This document shows, piece by piece, positions 1 through 7,245 of a DNA stretch of 11,108 nucleotides. Position 1 is the first letter of the stretch, and the number at the start of each line of letters is the position of its first letter. The DNA is from CAYTMY01 sp964618075. Lineage in GTDB: Bacteria; Bacillota; Clostridia; Eubacteriales; Anaerofustaceae. The stretch is taken from assembly GCA_964618075.1 (NCBI GenBank), contig CAZTZO010000035.1:1-11108 (forward strand), written 5' to 3'. The notes under the pieces are model-generated. The model was not told the origin of the DNA. It ran no database searches and was given only the letters and a program-made list of their open reading frames with translations. A program made the translations under genes and the position numbers.

Positions 1-2175
1 AAATCGCTTGGCGTCAGCGTCGGGTTATCCCACAAGATTGACTGGAGCAAAGGCAATGCTATAACAGAGCAAATAAGCGAGGCTCTTATAAAAATCAAGC
101 TGTATGAACCGGATTTTGATGAAAAGACGGTTAAACAGTATTTTTCCACAATGGCAAATTCTCCTTTTAATAAAGAAGAGATTGACTGCATTAATAAAGA
201 TAAAACTTATACGGTATATTTTGACAGCGCAACGAGACCTGTCGCATGGCTTGATGATAAGACTCAGGCTATGACCGGAATTTTAGTCGATGTGTGCTTG
301 GAGCTGGAGAAAACGACAAATCTTAAATTTGAGTTTAAGCCGTATTCGCAATATTCATTTGGCGACGAAGAAAACAGCGTTACTTATATAGTTATAGATA
401 CTGACTCAAGTAATGAGAATACCGACGCAAACACGACCGAACCAATCGGTGAGTTCAGCTTTTCTTTATATCATAAAACCGGAAACGATTATGACAGTAA
501 CGAATCATATTCGATAGCATACGTAAAAAACAGAAGTGATATACGCAAGTATCTTATGGAGCGCTATCCAAATTGTACCTTGACGGAGTACGACAATCCG
601 CAGGAATGTCTTAAAGATGTAAATAAAAACAAATGCGATCTTGCGTTTATAAATACGAGTATCGCAGAGAATATTATAATAACAAATAATATGAATAATA
701 TTTCGTCATTGCCCACAACGGATAAGGATTTCGGGATCGGGCTGGTATTTAGCGGCGATGACGCTCATATCCTTGCGGGAATTATAAATAAGGGTATACG
801 TCTTACGGATAACAATATAGTAAATAAATCTATGCTTAAATATGCGCTTGAAACCACGCCAAAGACGGATATATTGTATTACCTGCAGAATCATCCCGTG
901 CTTTTTTTAATAATTACAATAGGGCTCATCGCTGTTATAGCTGTCATGATAACGCTCTTTTTATACGCGCGTATCATGAAAAAAGACAAACTGCGTACAG
1001 AAGCGATATCAAAGGAACGATCTGACTTCTTCTCGCGAATGAGCCACGATATGCGCACTCCCATGAACGGTATTTTGGGATTGACGAATCTATCTAAGGA
1101 TGAATATGACGTAGAAAGCCTTAAGGATACCATACAGAAAATAGACGAATCCGGACAATATCTGCTTGGCTTGATAAACGACTCGTTGGATTATCAAAAA
1201 ATCGAATCGGGCAGTATGGAATTGGTAAAGGAGATAGTGTCGACGGAGGATTTGATAAGCTCTACCGTTCAAATGGTGCGAATCTCTGCACAGGAAAAGA
1301 ACGTCTCCTTCAGCGTAGTAAATAAAAACGCAGATTTGAATGGATATATACGCACTGATCCGATGAAGGTGAAGCAGTTGTTTGCCAATCTCATTTCAAA
1401 CGCTGTGAAATTCACTCCGTCGGGAGGCTCTGTTGAGCTTTGCATTGAGGTTATTTACAGAGGGGAAGGCTTTGTAAAGGATCGCATCAGCGTATCGGAT
1501 AGCGGCGTTGGAATGAGCGAAGACTTTATTCAAAACAAATTGTATAAGCCCTTTGCGCAGGAGCGAAATACTGTGACCTCTCAGTATGAGGGTACAGGAC
1601 TCGGGCTTTCCATAGTAAAGCAGATAGCGGATTTGATGGGCGCGGATATTAGCGTGGAAAGTCATATCGGAGAAGGAACAAAATTTACAGTGGATATCAG
1701 CTTTGAAACAGTCAGCAAGAAAAAAGCGGAAGAGTATTTAAAGCAAAACAATCACAGCAACGCCGATAAACTGGAAATCTTGAAGAATAGAACTATCTTG
1801 CTTGCTGAGGATCACCCTCTGAATGCTGAAATAGCCGAAAGACTGCTCAATAAAGAGGGCTGCACTGTCATATGGGCGAAGGACGGTAATGAGTGCATGG
1901 ACATTTTTACCGGCAGTAAAAGCGGTGATATAGACGCGATATTGATGGATATACGTATGCCTGTCATGGACGGACTTGAAGCGGCGTATGCCATTCGTGC
2001 TCTTGACAGGAATGATGCAAAAACAATACCTATCATCGCAATGTCAGCAAACGCATACGCACAGGATATACAAAAATCTCTTGACGCGGGAATGAACGAT
2101 CATTTGGCAAAGCCGATACAGCCCGAAAAGCTGTATGCCGCACTTGCAGAAGAGCTTTTTAAAGTAAAGCAGTAA
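1..2175 (+). CDS. Hybrid sensor histidine kinase with extracellular solute-binding domain and C-terminal receiver (5' end outside window)
   Basis: Likely membrane kinase that senses a solute outside the cell and phosphorylates its own receiver. The frame is open from base 1, so the ATG at 151 is internal and the gene is 5'-truncated by the window. Counting from the first visible codon: residues 1-50 look like the tail of a first SBP_bac_3-type domain; about 55-290 form a second one; 301-324 are a transmembrane helix; HisKA carries H349 in SHDMRTP; HATPase_c shows N467 in the N box, D500 in DSGVG and GTGLGLS at 531-537; the receiver spans about 597-720 with E603/D604, D650, S682 and K704. All catalytic residues are present. 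There is no HPt domain, so the next phosphorelay partner must be encoded elsewhere. The ligand is unknown; SBP_bac_3 domains often bind amino acids, but nothing here identifies one. No cognate regulator gene follows. Confidence 0.9.
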   Translation, partial: KSLGVSVGLSHKIDWSKGNAITEQISEALIKIKLYEPDFDEKTVKQYFSTMANSPFNKEEIDCINKDKTYTVYFDSATRPVAWLDDKTQAMTGILVDVCLELEKTTNLKFEFKPYSQYSFGDEENSVTYIVIDTDSSNENTDANTTEPIGEFSFSLYHKTGNDYDSNESYSIAYVKNRSDIRKYLMERYPNCTLTEYDNPQECLKDVNKNKCDLAFINTSIAENIIITNNMNNISSLPTTDKDFGIGLVFSGDDAHILAGIINKGIRLTDNNIVNKSMLKYALETTPKTDILYYLQNHPVLFLIITIGLIAVIAVMITLFLYARIMKKDKLRTEAISKERSDFFSRMSHDMRTPMNGILGLTNLSKDEYDVESLKDTIQKIDESGQYLLGLINDSLDYQKIESGSMELVKEIVSTEDLISSTVQMVRISAQEKNVSFSVVNKNADLNGYIRTDPMKVKQLFANLISNAVKFTPSGGSVELCIEVIYRGEGFVKDRISVSDSGVGMSEDFIQNKLYKPFAQERNTVTSQYEGTGLGLSIVKQIADLMGADISVESHIGEGTKFTVDISFETVSKKKAEEYLKQNNHSNADKLEILKNRTILLAEDHPLNAEIAERLLNKEGCTVIWAKDGNECMDIFTGSKSGDIDAILMDIRMPVMDGLEAAYAIRALDRNDAKTIPIIAMSANAYAQDIQKSLDAGMNDHLAKPIQPEKLYAALAEELFKVKQ

Positions 2176-2195
2176 GCTTATATTTTGTACAATTT

Positions 2196-2258
2196 AAAGA
2201 AGTACCCAAAAAACGATACTCTTCTTTATAATACCGCAGATGAATAATTTATACTGCG
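2196..2258 (+). terminator. Possible weak terminator hairpins after the kinase gene
   Basis: Two small stem-loops follow the stop codon. The first pairs AAAGAAGTA (2196-2204) with TAC plus TTCTTT (2217-2219, 2222-2227), leaving a two-base bulge. The second pairs CGCAG (2235-2239) with CTGCG (2254-2258) and has an ATAA/TTAT inner stem. Neither has a clean T run directly after it, although the DNA beyond 2259 is T-rich. Position suggests transcript termination, but the structures are poor examples. Confidence 0.25.
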
Positions 2259-2609
2259 CTTTATTAATTGGTGTTCTTTTGATTATATTTGTTTTTTTGT
2301 TTACGAAGCAGATAGCGCCTTTGCTCACTAAAATTATGTGATTTCAAGCGATTTTTTAACTGTATTTCTTTATTGAGCGATCACCCGTTGTTTTATCAGA
2401 AGCTTTAATAGTAAGCTTATTTCTCTTATACTTTAATATTGCGCAGCATATTAATATTCTTATAATTTGATGAAAAAATAAAAAATGCGAAAATATATGT
2501 TATTATCATCTTGAAATTATAAAATTGTGTTTGCGCCTGTTCTTACTTAAGCAAAACAATAATGCATTTGGGTGCATTCTAAAGACCGAACGATTGTTGT
2601 ATTTGATTT

Positions 2610-2615
2610 TATAAT
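2610..2615 (+). promoter_or_regulatory. Possible -10 box for the GGDEF/EAL gene
   Basis: A perfect TATAAT lies about 85 bases before the TTG start at 2700. No good TTGACA-like hexamer sits 16-18 bases upstream; TTGTTG at 2594-2599 is only 10 bases away, and there is no extended -10 TG. The call rests on the -10 match and the position, so it is weak in this AT-rich DNA. Confidence 0.3.
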
Positions 2616-2685
2616 GGGTGTTGTAAGCTAATGATATGTAATAAAAAGCTATAAGATTGCTAGAATTGTTCGTAAGTATATCAGC

Positions 2686-2691
2686 GGAGGG
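2686..2691 (+). promoter_or_regulatory. Ribosome binding site that selects a TTG start
   Basis: GGAGGG at 2686-2691 stands eight bases before TTG at 2700. This is the only good Shine-Dalgarno site near the beginning of the open frame, and the receiver domain begins right after it. It supports the rare TTG initiator over the later in-frame ATG at codon 9. Confidence 0.8.
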
Positions 2692-2699
2692 AAAAAGAG

Positions 2700-3827
2700 T
2701 TGAAGCAAGAAAAGTTAAAGCAAATGCTGCTGCTCACAGATGCCAAAGCTACCAACGAGCTGTTTACTCAAATGTTTGAAGATGATTTTAATATTTTTGC
2801 GACTCCGTATGTGAAAGAAGCTGCGCAATTATTGAAAAATACTGATGCGGATATTTCCGTAGTCATACTTGATGTGACAGATTCGCCTAATGATGCATTT
2901 GGTGTGCTTGAGATGATGCGTAGCGACGAATACCTTTCGGCAATACCCGTAATCGTGGCAATTCCTTCAGAGGACGTCAAGGCAATGACGCGGGCGCTTG
3001 AACTGGGTGCGGTTGATATTTTAACAAAGCCGTTTTCCATTGACGCAAGCATTATCCGTCAGCGTATAAACAACTTTCTTTCCCTGAAACGAGCGAACCT
3101 GCTTAGTGAGCAAAACAGGATATATGCGCTGATTGCAAGCAAAGCGGACAAAGACGAGCTGACTGGTTTATTGAATCAAAGCGGCTTTTACCGCAAGGCG
3201 CATGAAACGCTTGTAAGCGAGCCGGATAAAAAATTTATACTCGTCCGCTGGGACTTAAATCGTTTTAAAGTATTTAACGAGCTTTACGGAATGAAGGCGG
3301 GCGACGAGCTATTAAAGGCTATAGGAGAATACGAGAGCAAAATCAGCACAGACGAGCTTTGCTGCGCGCGCCTGGAAAACGACCATTTTGTCTACATCAA
3401 GCCTAAGAGCGATATGGATATCGAAGGTAAAATACACAAGATGAAAGAGTGGTTCCGTGAATATCCCGTGCATTTCGATTTTTCTCCGTGTATTGGAATA
3501 TATGAGATAGAGGATCCAAGTGTTGATGTGGCGATTATGTGTGACCGTGCTTTGCTGGCGATGCAAACGGTTAAAGGTCAGCATGAGCGCCAGCTTGCGT
3601 TTTATGACGACGCTTTGCGCAGGAAAATGCTTTTTGAGCAGAGGATAATTGATGAGATGGCCCCGCGCTTGCCTCAGGTCAGTTTACTGTGTATTTACAG
3701 CCGCAGATTGACTATTCTACGGGAGATGTCGTCGGCGCCGAATCCCTCGTGCGTTGGATACACCCCGAAAGAGGGCTTATTTTTCCTTCTACATTTATAC
3801 CCATATTCGAGGAAAACGGTTTTATAA
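2700..3827 (+). CDS. Receiver plus degenerate GGDEF domain; N-terminal part of a frameshifted GGDEF-EAL protein
   Basis: N-terminal portion of a cytoplasmic c-di-GMP signalling protein. Residues 5-125 form a CheY-like receiver with D58 as likely phosphoacceptor and K110 in TKPF, but only one acidic residue (D14) where two are usual. Residues 150-305 form a GGDEF-type domain beginning at DELTGLLN. Its signature is replaced by ENDHF at 226-230, so it should not make c-di-GMP and may bind GTP or serve as a scaffold. The frame stays homologous through about A321 (base 3662). The last 54 residues, from P322 to the stop at 3825-3827, are an out-of-frame tail, while the EAL domain continues in another frame that overlaps this one. 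Restoring one C in the C run at 3661-3664 joins the two into a protein of about 1366 residues. The TTG start is supported by GGAGGG eight bases upstream. As written it is a truncated product or a pseudogene half. Confidence 0.8.
   Translation: MKQEKLKQMLLLTDAKATNELFTQMFEDDFNIFATPYVKEAAQLLKNTDADISVVILDVTDSPNDAFGVLEMMRSDEYLSAIPVIVAIPSEDVKAMTRALELGAVDILTKPFSIDASIIRQRINNFLSLKRANLLSEQNRIYALIASKADKDELTGLLNQSGFYRKAHETLVSEPDKKFILVRWDLNRFKVFNELYGMKAGDELLKAIGEYESKISTDELCCARLENDHFVYIKPKSDMDIEGKIHKMKEWFREYPVHFDFSPCIGIYEIEDPSVDVAIMCDRALLAMQTVKGQHERQLAFYDDALRRKMLFEQRIIDEMAPRLPQVSLLCIYSRRLTILREMSSAPNPSCVGYTPKEGLFFLLHLYPYSRKTVL
3661..3664 (+). other. Single-base frameshift in a C run between GGDEF and EAL domains
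   Basis: The upstream frame reads gat gag atg gcc ccg (D E M A P) and then loses homology. Reading ccc from 3662 gives P A L A S G Q F T V Y L Q P Q, the expected linker and first strand of an EAL domain. One extra C in this four-C run would give atg gcc ccc gcg and join the frames. The downstream frame has a stop at 3653-3655, so the switch must occur between about 3656 and 3670. GGCCCCG is not a canonical X XXY YYZ slippery heptamer. The change is therefore a true mutation or a homopolymer sequencing error rather than obvious programmed frameshifting. Confidence 0.85.
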
Positions 3828-6799
3828 CCAAATTAGATAAATATATATGGGAGCAAACGTGTATATTGCTTCGTAAATGGATAGATGAAGGCAAAAGATA
3901 TGTGCCGCTAAGTGTGAATCTTTCAAGGATAGACCTTTACGAACCGCGCCTGTGCGATATTCTGACAGAGCTGATGAAAAAATATAACCTTCCTAAAGGA
4001 CTTCTTAAGCTTGAGATAACCGAAACGGCTTATATGGAAAGTCCCAATACGCTTATTGATGTCGCTCATAAGCTGAGAGAAGCAGGTTTTTTGCTTGAAA
4101 TGGACGACTTCGGGTCGGGCTATTCTTCATTAAATACTCTCAAGGACATGCCTGTGGATATCATAAAGCTTGACTTAAAATTCCTTGAAAACAGGAACAA
4201 CAGCGAGCGAGGAGCTTTAATACTCAACTCGGTCGTGCGTATGGCGGAGTGGCTCAAGCTGCCGATGATTGCCGAAGGAGTTGAAACAACAAGACAGGCA
4301 GAATACTTAAAAAGCATCGGATGCCGTTTTATGCAGGGCTATTTATTTTCCAAGCCTATGTCTGTGGAAGAATTCGAAAAATTTATTGAAAGCTTCACTC
4401 TCGGCGATATGCTTAACAAAGCGCATAATGATGACCTTGTGAACATGACTCAGCTATTGGACCCGCAGGCACAAACGGCGTTATTATTCAACGCTTATGT
4501 CGGTGCAGCGGTGATATTGGAATATTCAGCGGGCATTTTAGAGGCTCTTCGAGTTAACGACAGATACTATAAGGAGATAGGTATATCCTACGAGCAGTTC
4601 AGAGATTTTCGCGTCGATTTTTTGCGTAGATTTATCCCCGAGAGCAGAGAGAAGCTAAAGGCTGTTCTCAACAAAGCTGTCGTAAGCGCAGAAGAGCAGG
4701 ACTGTGAACTGATATCATATGACCCGAACGACCATAACAAAATATTATACACACGTAACAGGATAAGAATGATTGCTCATACTCAGGGACGAAGCGTCTT
4801 TTTCTGTATTATTGAAAATACAACTGAGAAAAAAGAGCTTGAAGCTGTATCAAAAAAGCAGCGTGAATTTCTGAATAATACGTATCAGACGTTCCCTTAC
4901 GGTATAGTGCATTATACGATGCCTGATGAAAAAAACGGTAATATCAAGGTAATCAACGTAAATAACACCGCCGTTGAAATGCTTGGGTTTGAAAGCGAAG
5001 ACCAATATAAAATACATTTTGATGAAATGTTTAATAAACAAGCGAATAAAGAAACCGAACAGGCTCTTTACGCAATAAAAGAGGCTATACGCACCGGTAA
5101 AAGAATAGAGCAGACAAACAGGGTGACGCGCGCAGACGGAAAGGCACTTTGGATTATTTCTCTTGTGGAAGTAATAAAGGATATAGACGGAAACGATATC
5201 TTGCAGTACTGTATCAGGGACATTACCAACCAGTATTACAGACAAGAGGAATATAACGCCCTAATGGATTCCGTACCCGGAGGCTTGGGACTTTATAAAT
5301 GGATTGACGGCTTTACTCAGTGTATTTATTTTAATGATGGGCTGGCTCAAATGCTCGGCTATACACGGGAAGAATACCAAATAGTATGTGATAATGATTG
5401 CGCTGGTCCTATTTTATCGGAGGACAGAAAAAAGCTTCATGTTGTTTTAGCTGAGGGAATAGAAAAAAGAAAGAATATAGATTTTACTTACCGTTTATAT
5501 AAGAAAAACGGTGATATCGTGTGGTTTCGAATCTGTTCTTCAGTATTCATTCGTGACGACAATATTCCGATGTTTTACGCTATGTTTACCGACGTAACGC
5601 AACAGGAGAATATAATGAGTCGCCTAAAAGAAACCTCTGCTTTGCTTAGTGCGTGTATGGACAACATCTACGGCGGAATCATTGTTATGTCTATGACGCA
5701 CAACTCGGATATAAAACATATATTTGCCAATGAAAGATATTACTCCATATTCGGATATGATAAAAGCGATATATCGCCCGATATGAATCTCATGGAGCAT
5801 AACACGCATCCAGATGATATTGAATTTGTCAGAAAAAAAGTAAACGATATTGTAAAAAGCGGGATACCTGATAGTTTTGAATGCCGCTGCATGAAAAAGG
5901 ACGGCAGCGTTATTTTCGTTCGCATAAACGCTTCGGTGATCAAGTTAGAGAGTGAACAGGATCGCTCTGTGGTCATCTCGGTATTATCCGATATAACACA
6001 AGAAAAAAGAGCTTCCGACAGGCTTAAAGAAAGTAACGAGCGTATGCAGACCATTATGGATAACGTTAACTGCAGTGTATGTGCCTTTGAGGTGGAAAAC
6101 AATGTAAGCCGTCTTGTGTTTGCAAACGACAACTACTTTACCATGCTTGGCTATACTCGCAGCGAGATGAAAGCGGAAAATATCAACACATTCGATTTGA
6201 TATATGAAAAGGATCGCGACGAATTGATGAGGCTTTCAAGTAAGGCTTGTATTTCCTCCCAAAGCTTTGAATACGAATATCGTTGTCATCGCAAAGACGG
6301 CAATATTATATGGCTGCATTGCAATGCTTCTATCGTAAAAGACGCTAATTACAGTCATCCGATTCTGCTTTGTGTGATATATGATATCAGCGCAGCGCGA
6401 AAAAAAGAACGGGTATATATGGACGTTTTAGAAAAACAGCGTATGCAAAGTATGCTTGATATTGCCATATCGGATGTATTTGAATATATTTGTCTTATAA
6501 ATACGGATGAAGGAACTTACAAAACGTATGCAAATGAATTTCTGAATACTCACAATATTCCGAAGGAAGGCAATTTCGATGATATTGCGAGATATATACG
6601 CGATATCCACGTCGTAGAAAACGAGCGTGAGGAATACTATAAAAACGCCGTATTGGAAAATGTTATACTTCAAATGAAGCAGACCGGCGGTAATTACAGC
6701 TATTCATATAATATAGATATCGGTCGTTACGAGGCGAAATTCTATTACAGCGACGCCTTCGAGAATGAACTGCTTATGACAGTCAAAAGGCTTTTTTAA
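3689..6799 (+). CDS. EAL-domain c-di-GMP phosphodiesterase with about five C-terminal PAS domains; C-terminal part of a frameshifted gene
   Basis: Predicted to hydrolyse c-di-GMP to pGpG in the cytoplasm. Numbering from the GTG at 3689: the EAL domain covers about 1-238 and keeps the residues expected for catalysis and metal binding: E18 (motif ESL for EAL), N77, E109, D139/D140 in DDFGSGYSS, K160, E196, E199 and Q216. Then come a degenerate PAS-like segment (about 255-385) and four clearer PAS/PAC repeats starting near 391, 522, 645 and 782, with PAC motifs such as RKDGNIIW. Residues 908-1036 are a final sensor-like segment of unknown type. There is no kinase or other output module after the PAS array and no transmembrane helix. 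The GTG has no convincing ribosome binding site and the homologous frame runs back to about 3662, so this is almost certainly not an independent gene but the distal part of the one starting at 2700. If the frameshift is real, translation of this part is doubtful. Confidence 0.8.
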   Translation: MYLQPQIDYSTGDVVGAESLVRWIHPERGLIFPSTFIPIFEENGFITKLDKYIWEQTCILLRKWIDEGKRYVPLSVNLSRIDLYEPRLCDILTELMKKYNLPKGLLKLEITETAYMESPNTLIDVAHKLREAGFLLEMDDFGSGYSSLNTLKDMPVDIIKLDLKFLENRNNSERGALILNSVVRMAEWLKLPMIAEGVETTRQAEYLKSIGCRFMQGYLFSKPMSVEEFEKFIESFTLGDMLNKAHNDDLVNMTQLLDPQAQTALLFNAYVGAAVILEYSAGILEALRVNDRYYKEIGISYEQFRDFRVDFLRRFIPESREKLKAVLNKAVVSAEEQDCELISYDPNDHNKILYTRNRIRMIAHTQGRSVFFCIIENTTEKKELEAVSKKQREFLNNTYQTFPYGIVHYTMPDEKNGNIKVINVNNTAVEMLGFESEDQYKIHFDEMFNKQANKETEQALYAIKEAIRTGKRIEQTNRVTRADGKALWIISLVEVIKDIDGNDILQYCIRDITNQYYRQEEYNALMDSVPGGLGLYKWIDGFTQCIYFNDGLAQMLGYTREEYQIVCDNDCAGPILSEDRKKLHVVLAEGIEKRKNIDFTYRLYKKNGDIVWFRICSSVFIRDDNIPMFYAMFTDVTQQENIMSRLKETSALLSACMDNIYGGIIVMSMTHNSDIKHIFANERYYSIFGYDKSDISPDMNLMEHNTHPDDIEFVRKKVNDIVKSGIPDSFECRCMKKDGSVIFVRINASVIKLESEQDRSVVISVLSDITQEKRASDRLKESNERMQTIMDNVNCSVCAFEVENNVSRLVFANDNYFTMLGYTRSEMKAENINTFDLIYEKDRDELMRLSSKACISSQSFEYEYRCHRKDGNIIWLHCNASIVKDANYSHPILLCVIYDISAARKKERVYMDVLEKQRMQSMLDIAISDVFEYICLINTDEGTYKTYANEFLNTHNIPKEGNFDDIARYIRDIHVVENEREEYYKNAVLENVILQMKQTGGNYSYSYNIDIGRYEAKFYYSDAFENELLMTVKRLF

Positions 6800-6938
6800 G
6801 GAAGGCTTAAAGGCACAGAGGCTTTTATACATTAAAAAAAGGACAGCAATATAAATGCAGACAATAATGAATAAATAAATGTATATATAATATAAAGTAG
6901 CTACTATCATTAAAATCAACAAATATGACAGTTATCTA
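6800..6938. other. Short AT-rich spacer before the B12 operon promoter
   Basis: AT-rich spacer without a coding frame or convincing terminator hairpin. The octamer AGGCTTTT occurs at the end of the preceding gene and again about 30 bases later, but it does not make an inverted repeat. I see nothing else here. Confidence 0.4.
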
Positions 6939-6967
6939 TTGAAATGAGACAGCGAATATAATATTAT
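6939..6967 (+). promoter_or_regulatory. Likely promoter of the B12 riboswitch operon
   Basis: TTGAAA (6939-6944) and TATTAT (6962-6967) are separated by 17 bases, a good sigma-A arrangement. Initiation would fall near 6974, just before the conserved riboswitch core. A TATAAT at 6957-6962 overlaps but has no -35 partner at a proper distance. If initiation is near 6974, the outermost P1 helix of the aptamer must be short. Confidence 0.5.
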
Positions 6968-7118
6968 AACCTTGCAACGGATATAACGGAATACGGTGAA
7001 AATCCGTAACAGCGCCCTTGCTGCTGTAAACAGACATATGCGCCGAAACCACTGTGATTTTATCTACGGGAAGGAATCGGCAATAATGCAGTCTGTAAGT
7101 CAGAAAACGTTTTTCTGT
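6968..7118 (+). ncRNA. Cobalamin (vitamin B12) riboswitch
   Basis: A cis-acting RNA aptamer that binds cobalamin, usually adenosylcobalamin, and lowers expression of the genes after it. Conserved blocks appear in the right order. ACGGTGAAAATCCGT at 6994-7008 is the P3 hairpin with the GGTGAAAATCC core. It is followed by ACAGCGCCC and CTGCTGT, matching the usual CAG..CCCGCNACTGT. Then come ACCACTGTGATTTTAT, CTACGGGAAGG near 7065-7075, and finally TAAGTCAG at 7097-7104, the B12-box end. The 5' and 3' limits are approximate, because I cannot place the P1 helix with certainty. Its position 130-280 bases before a BtuF-like gene fits the role and supports naming that operon a corrinoid importer. 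Confidence 0.9.
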
Positions 7119-7171
7119 TTTATGCTTCAGGGGTAGCAGTCAAATCTGATTTGTTCCAATTTGTATTTTTC

Positions 7172-7210
7172 AGAGCTTTCCCTTTGAGGCCGGCTCTTTT
7201 TATTTTACTT
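7172..7210 (+). terminator. Riboswitch-linked intrinsic terminator (expression platform)
   Basis: AGAGC at 7172-7176 pairs with GCTCT at 7193-7197, extended by a T-G wobble and an inner CC/GG pair, and is followed directly by a T-rich run (7197-7210). Its place between the aptamer and the first gene fits a terminator used when cobalamin is bound. GCTTCAGGGG at 7124-7133 can pair with CCTTTGAGGC at 7181-7190 (with wobbles), which could interfere with the hairpin as an antiterminator. That pairing is my inference. Confidence 0.5.
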
Positions 7211-7222
7211 TTCAAGGAGCCG
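7191..7222 (+). promoter_or_regulatory. Second hairpin overlapping the terminator and hiding an SD-like site
   Basis: CGGCTCTTT (7191-7199) pairs with AAGGAGCCG (7214-7222) in nine pairs with one wobble. It shares GGCTCT with the terminator stem, so the two cannot form together. The right arm contains AAGGAG, an SD-like hexamer with no start codon at a proper distance; the actual SD is at 7233-7238. Confidence 0.45.
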
Positions 7223-7245
7223 CAAACAAAATAAGGAGTATTTAT

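Larger units (their letters stand above)
2176..2699. other. AT-rich intergenic region, no gene seen
   Basis: A 524-base spacer with no convincing coding frame on either strand. It holds two weak hairpins just after the kinase stop (listed separately), long T- and A-rich stretches, a small inverted repeat (AATGCA at 2561-2566 with TGCATT at 2573-2578, six-base loop), and a TATAAT box at 2610-2615. It most likely contains the end of the kinase transcript and the promoter and leader of the next gene. I see no riboswitch or tRNA in it. Confidence 0.6.

Noticed and set aside
706..894. Minus-strand frames opposite the kinase, PAS and transporter genes
   Set aside because: They lie opposite long genes with clear domains, lack ribosome binding sites and resemble no protein family.
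2561..2578. AATGCA/TGCATT inverted repeat as an operator or terminator
   Set aside because: A six-base repeat with a six-base loop in AT-rich DNA is expected by chance; no T run follows and it is not placed on a good promoter.
3660..3666. Programmed -1 ribosomal frameshift at GGCCCCG
   Set aside because: The heptamer does not fit X XXY YYZ pairing and I see no clear stimulatory hairpin or upstream SD; a lost C in the run is simpler.
6790..6850. A second frameshift in the six-T run at the end of the PAS protein
   Set aside because: Reading the alternative frame adds only about 18 codons before a stop and shows no known domain, so the stop at 6797-6799 is probably genuine.
7101..7117. CAGAAAA-CGT-TTTTCTG hairpin as an independent terminator
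   Set aside because: The stem is AT-rich and overlaps the conserved 3' end of the cobalamin aptamer; the GC-containing hairpin at 7172-7197 with its T run is a better terminator.
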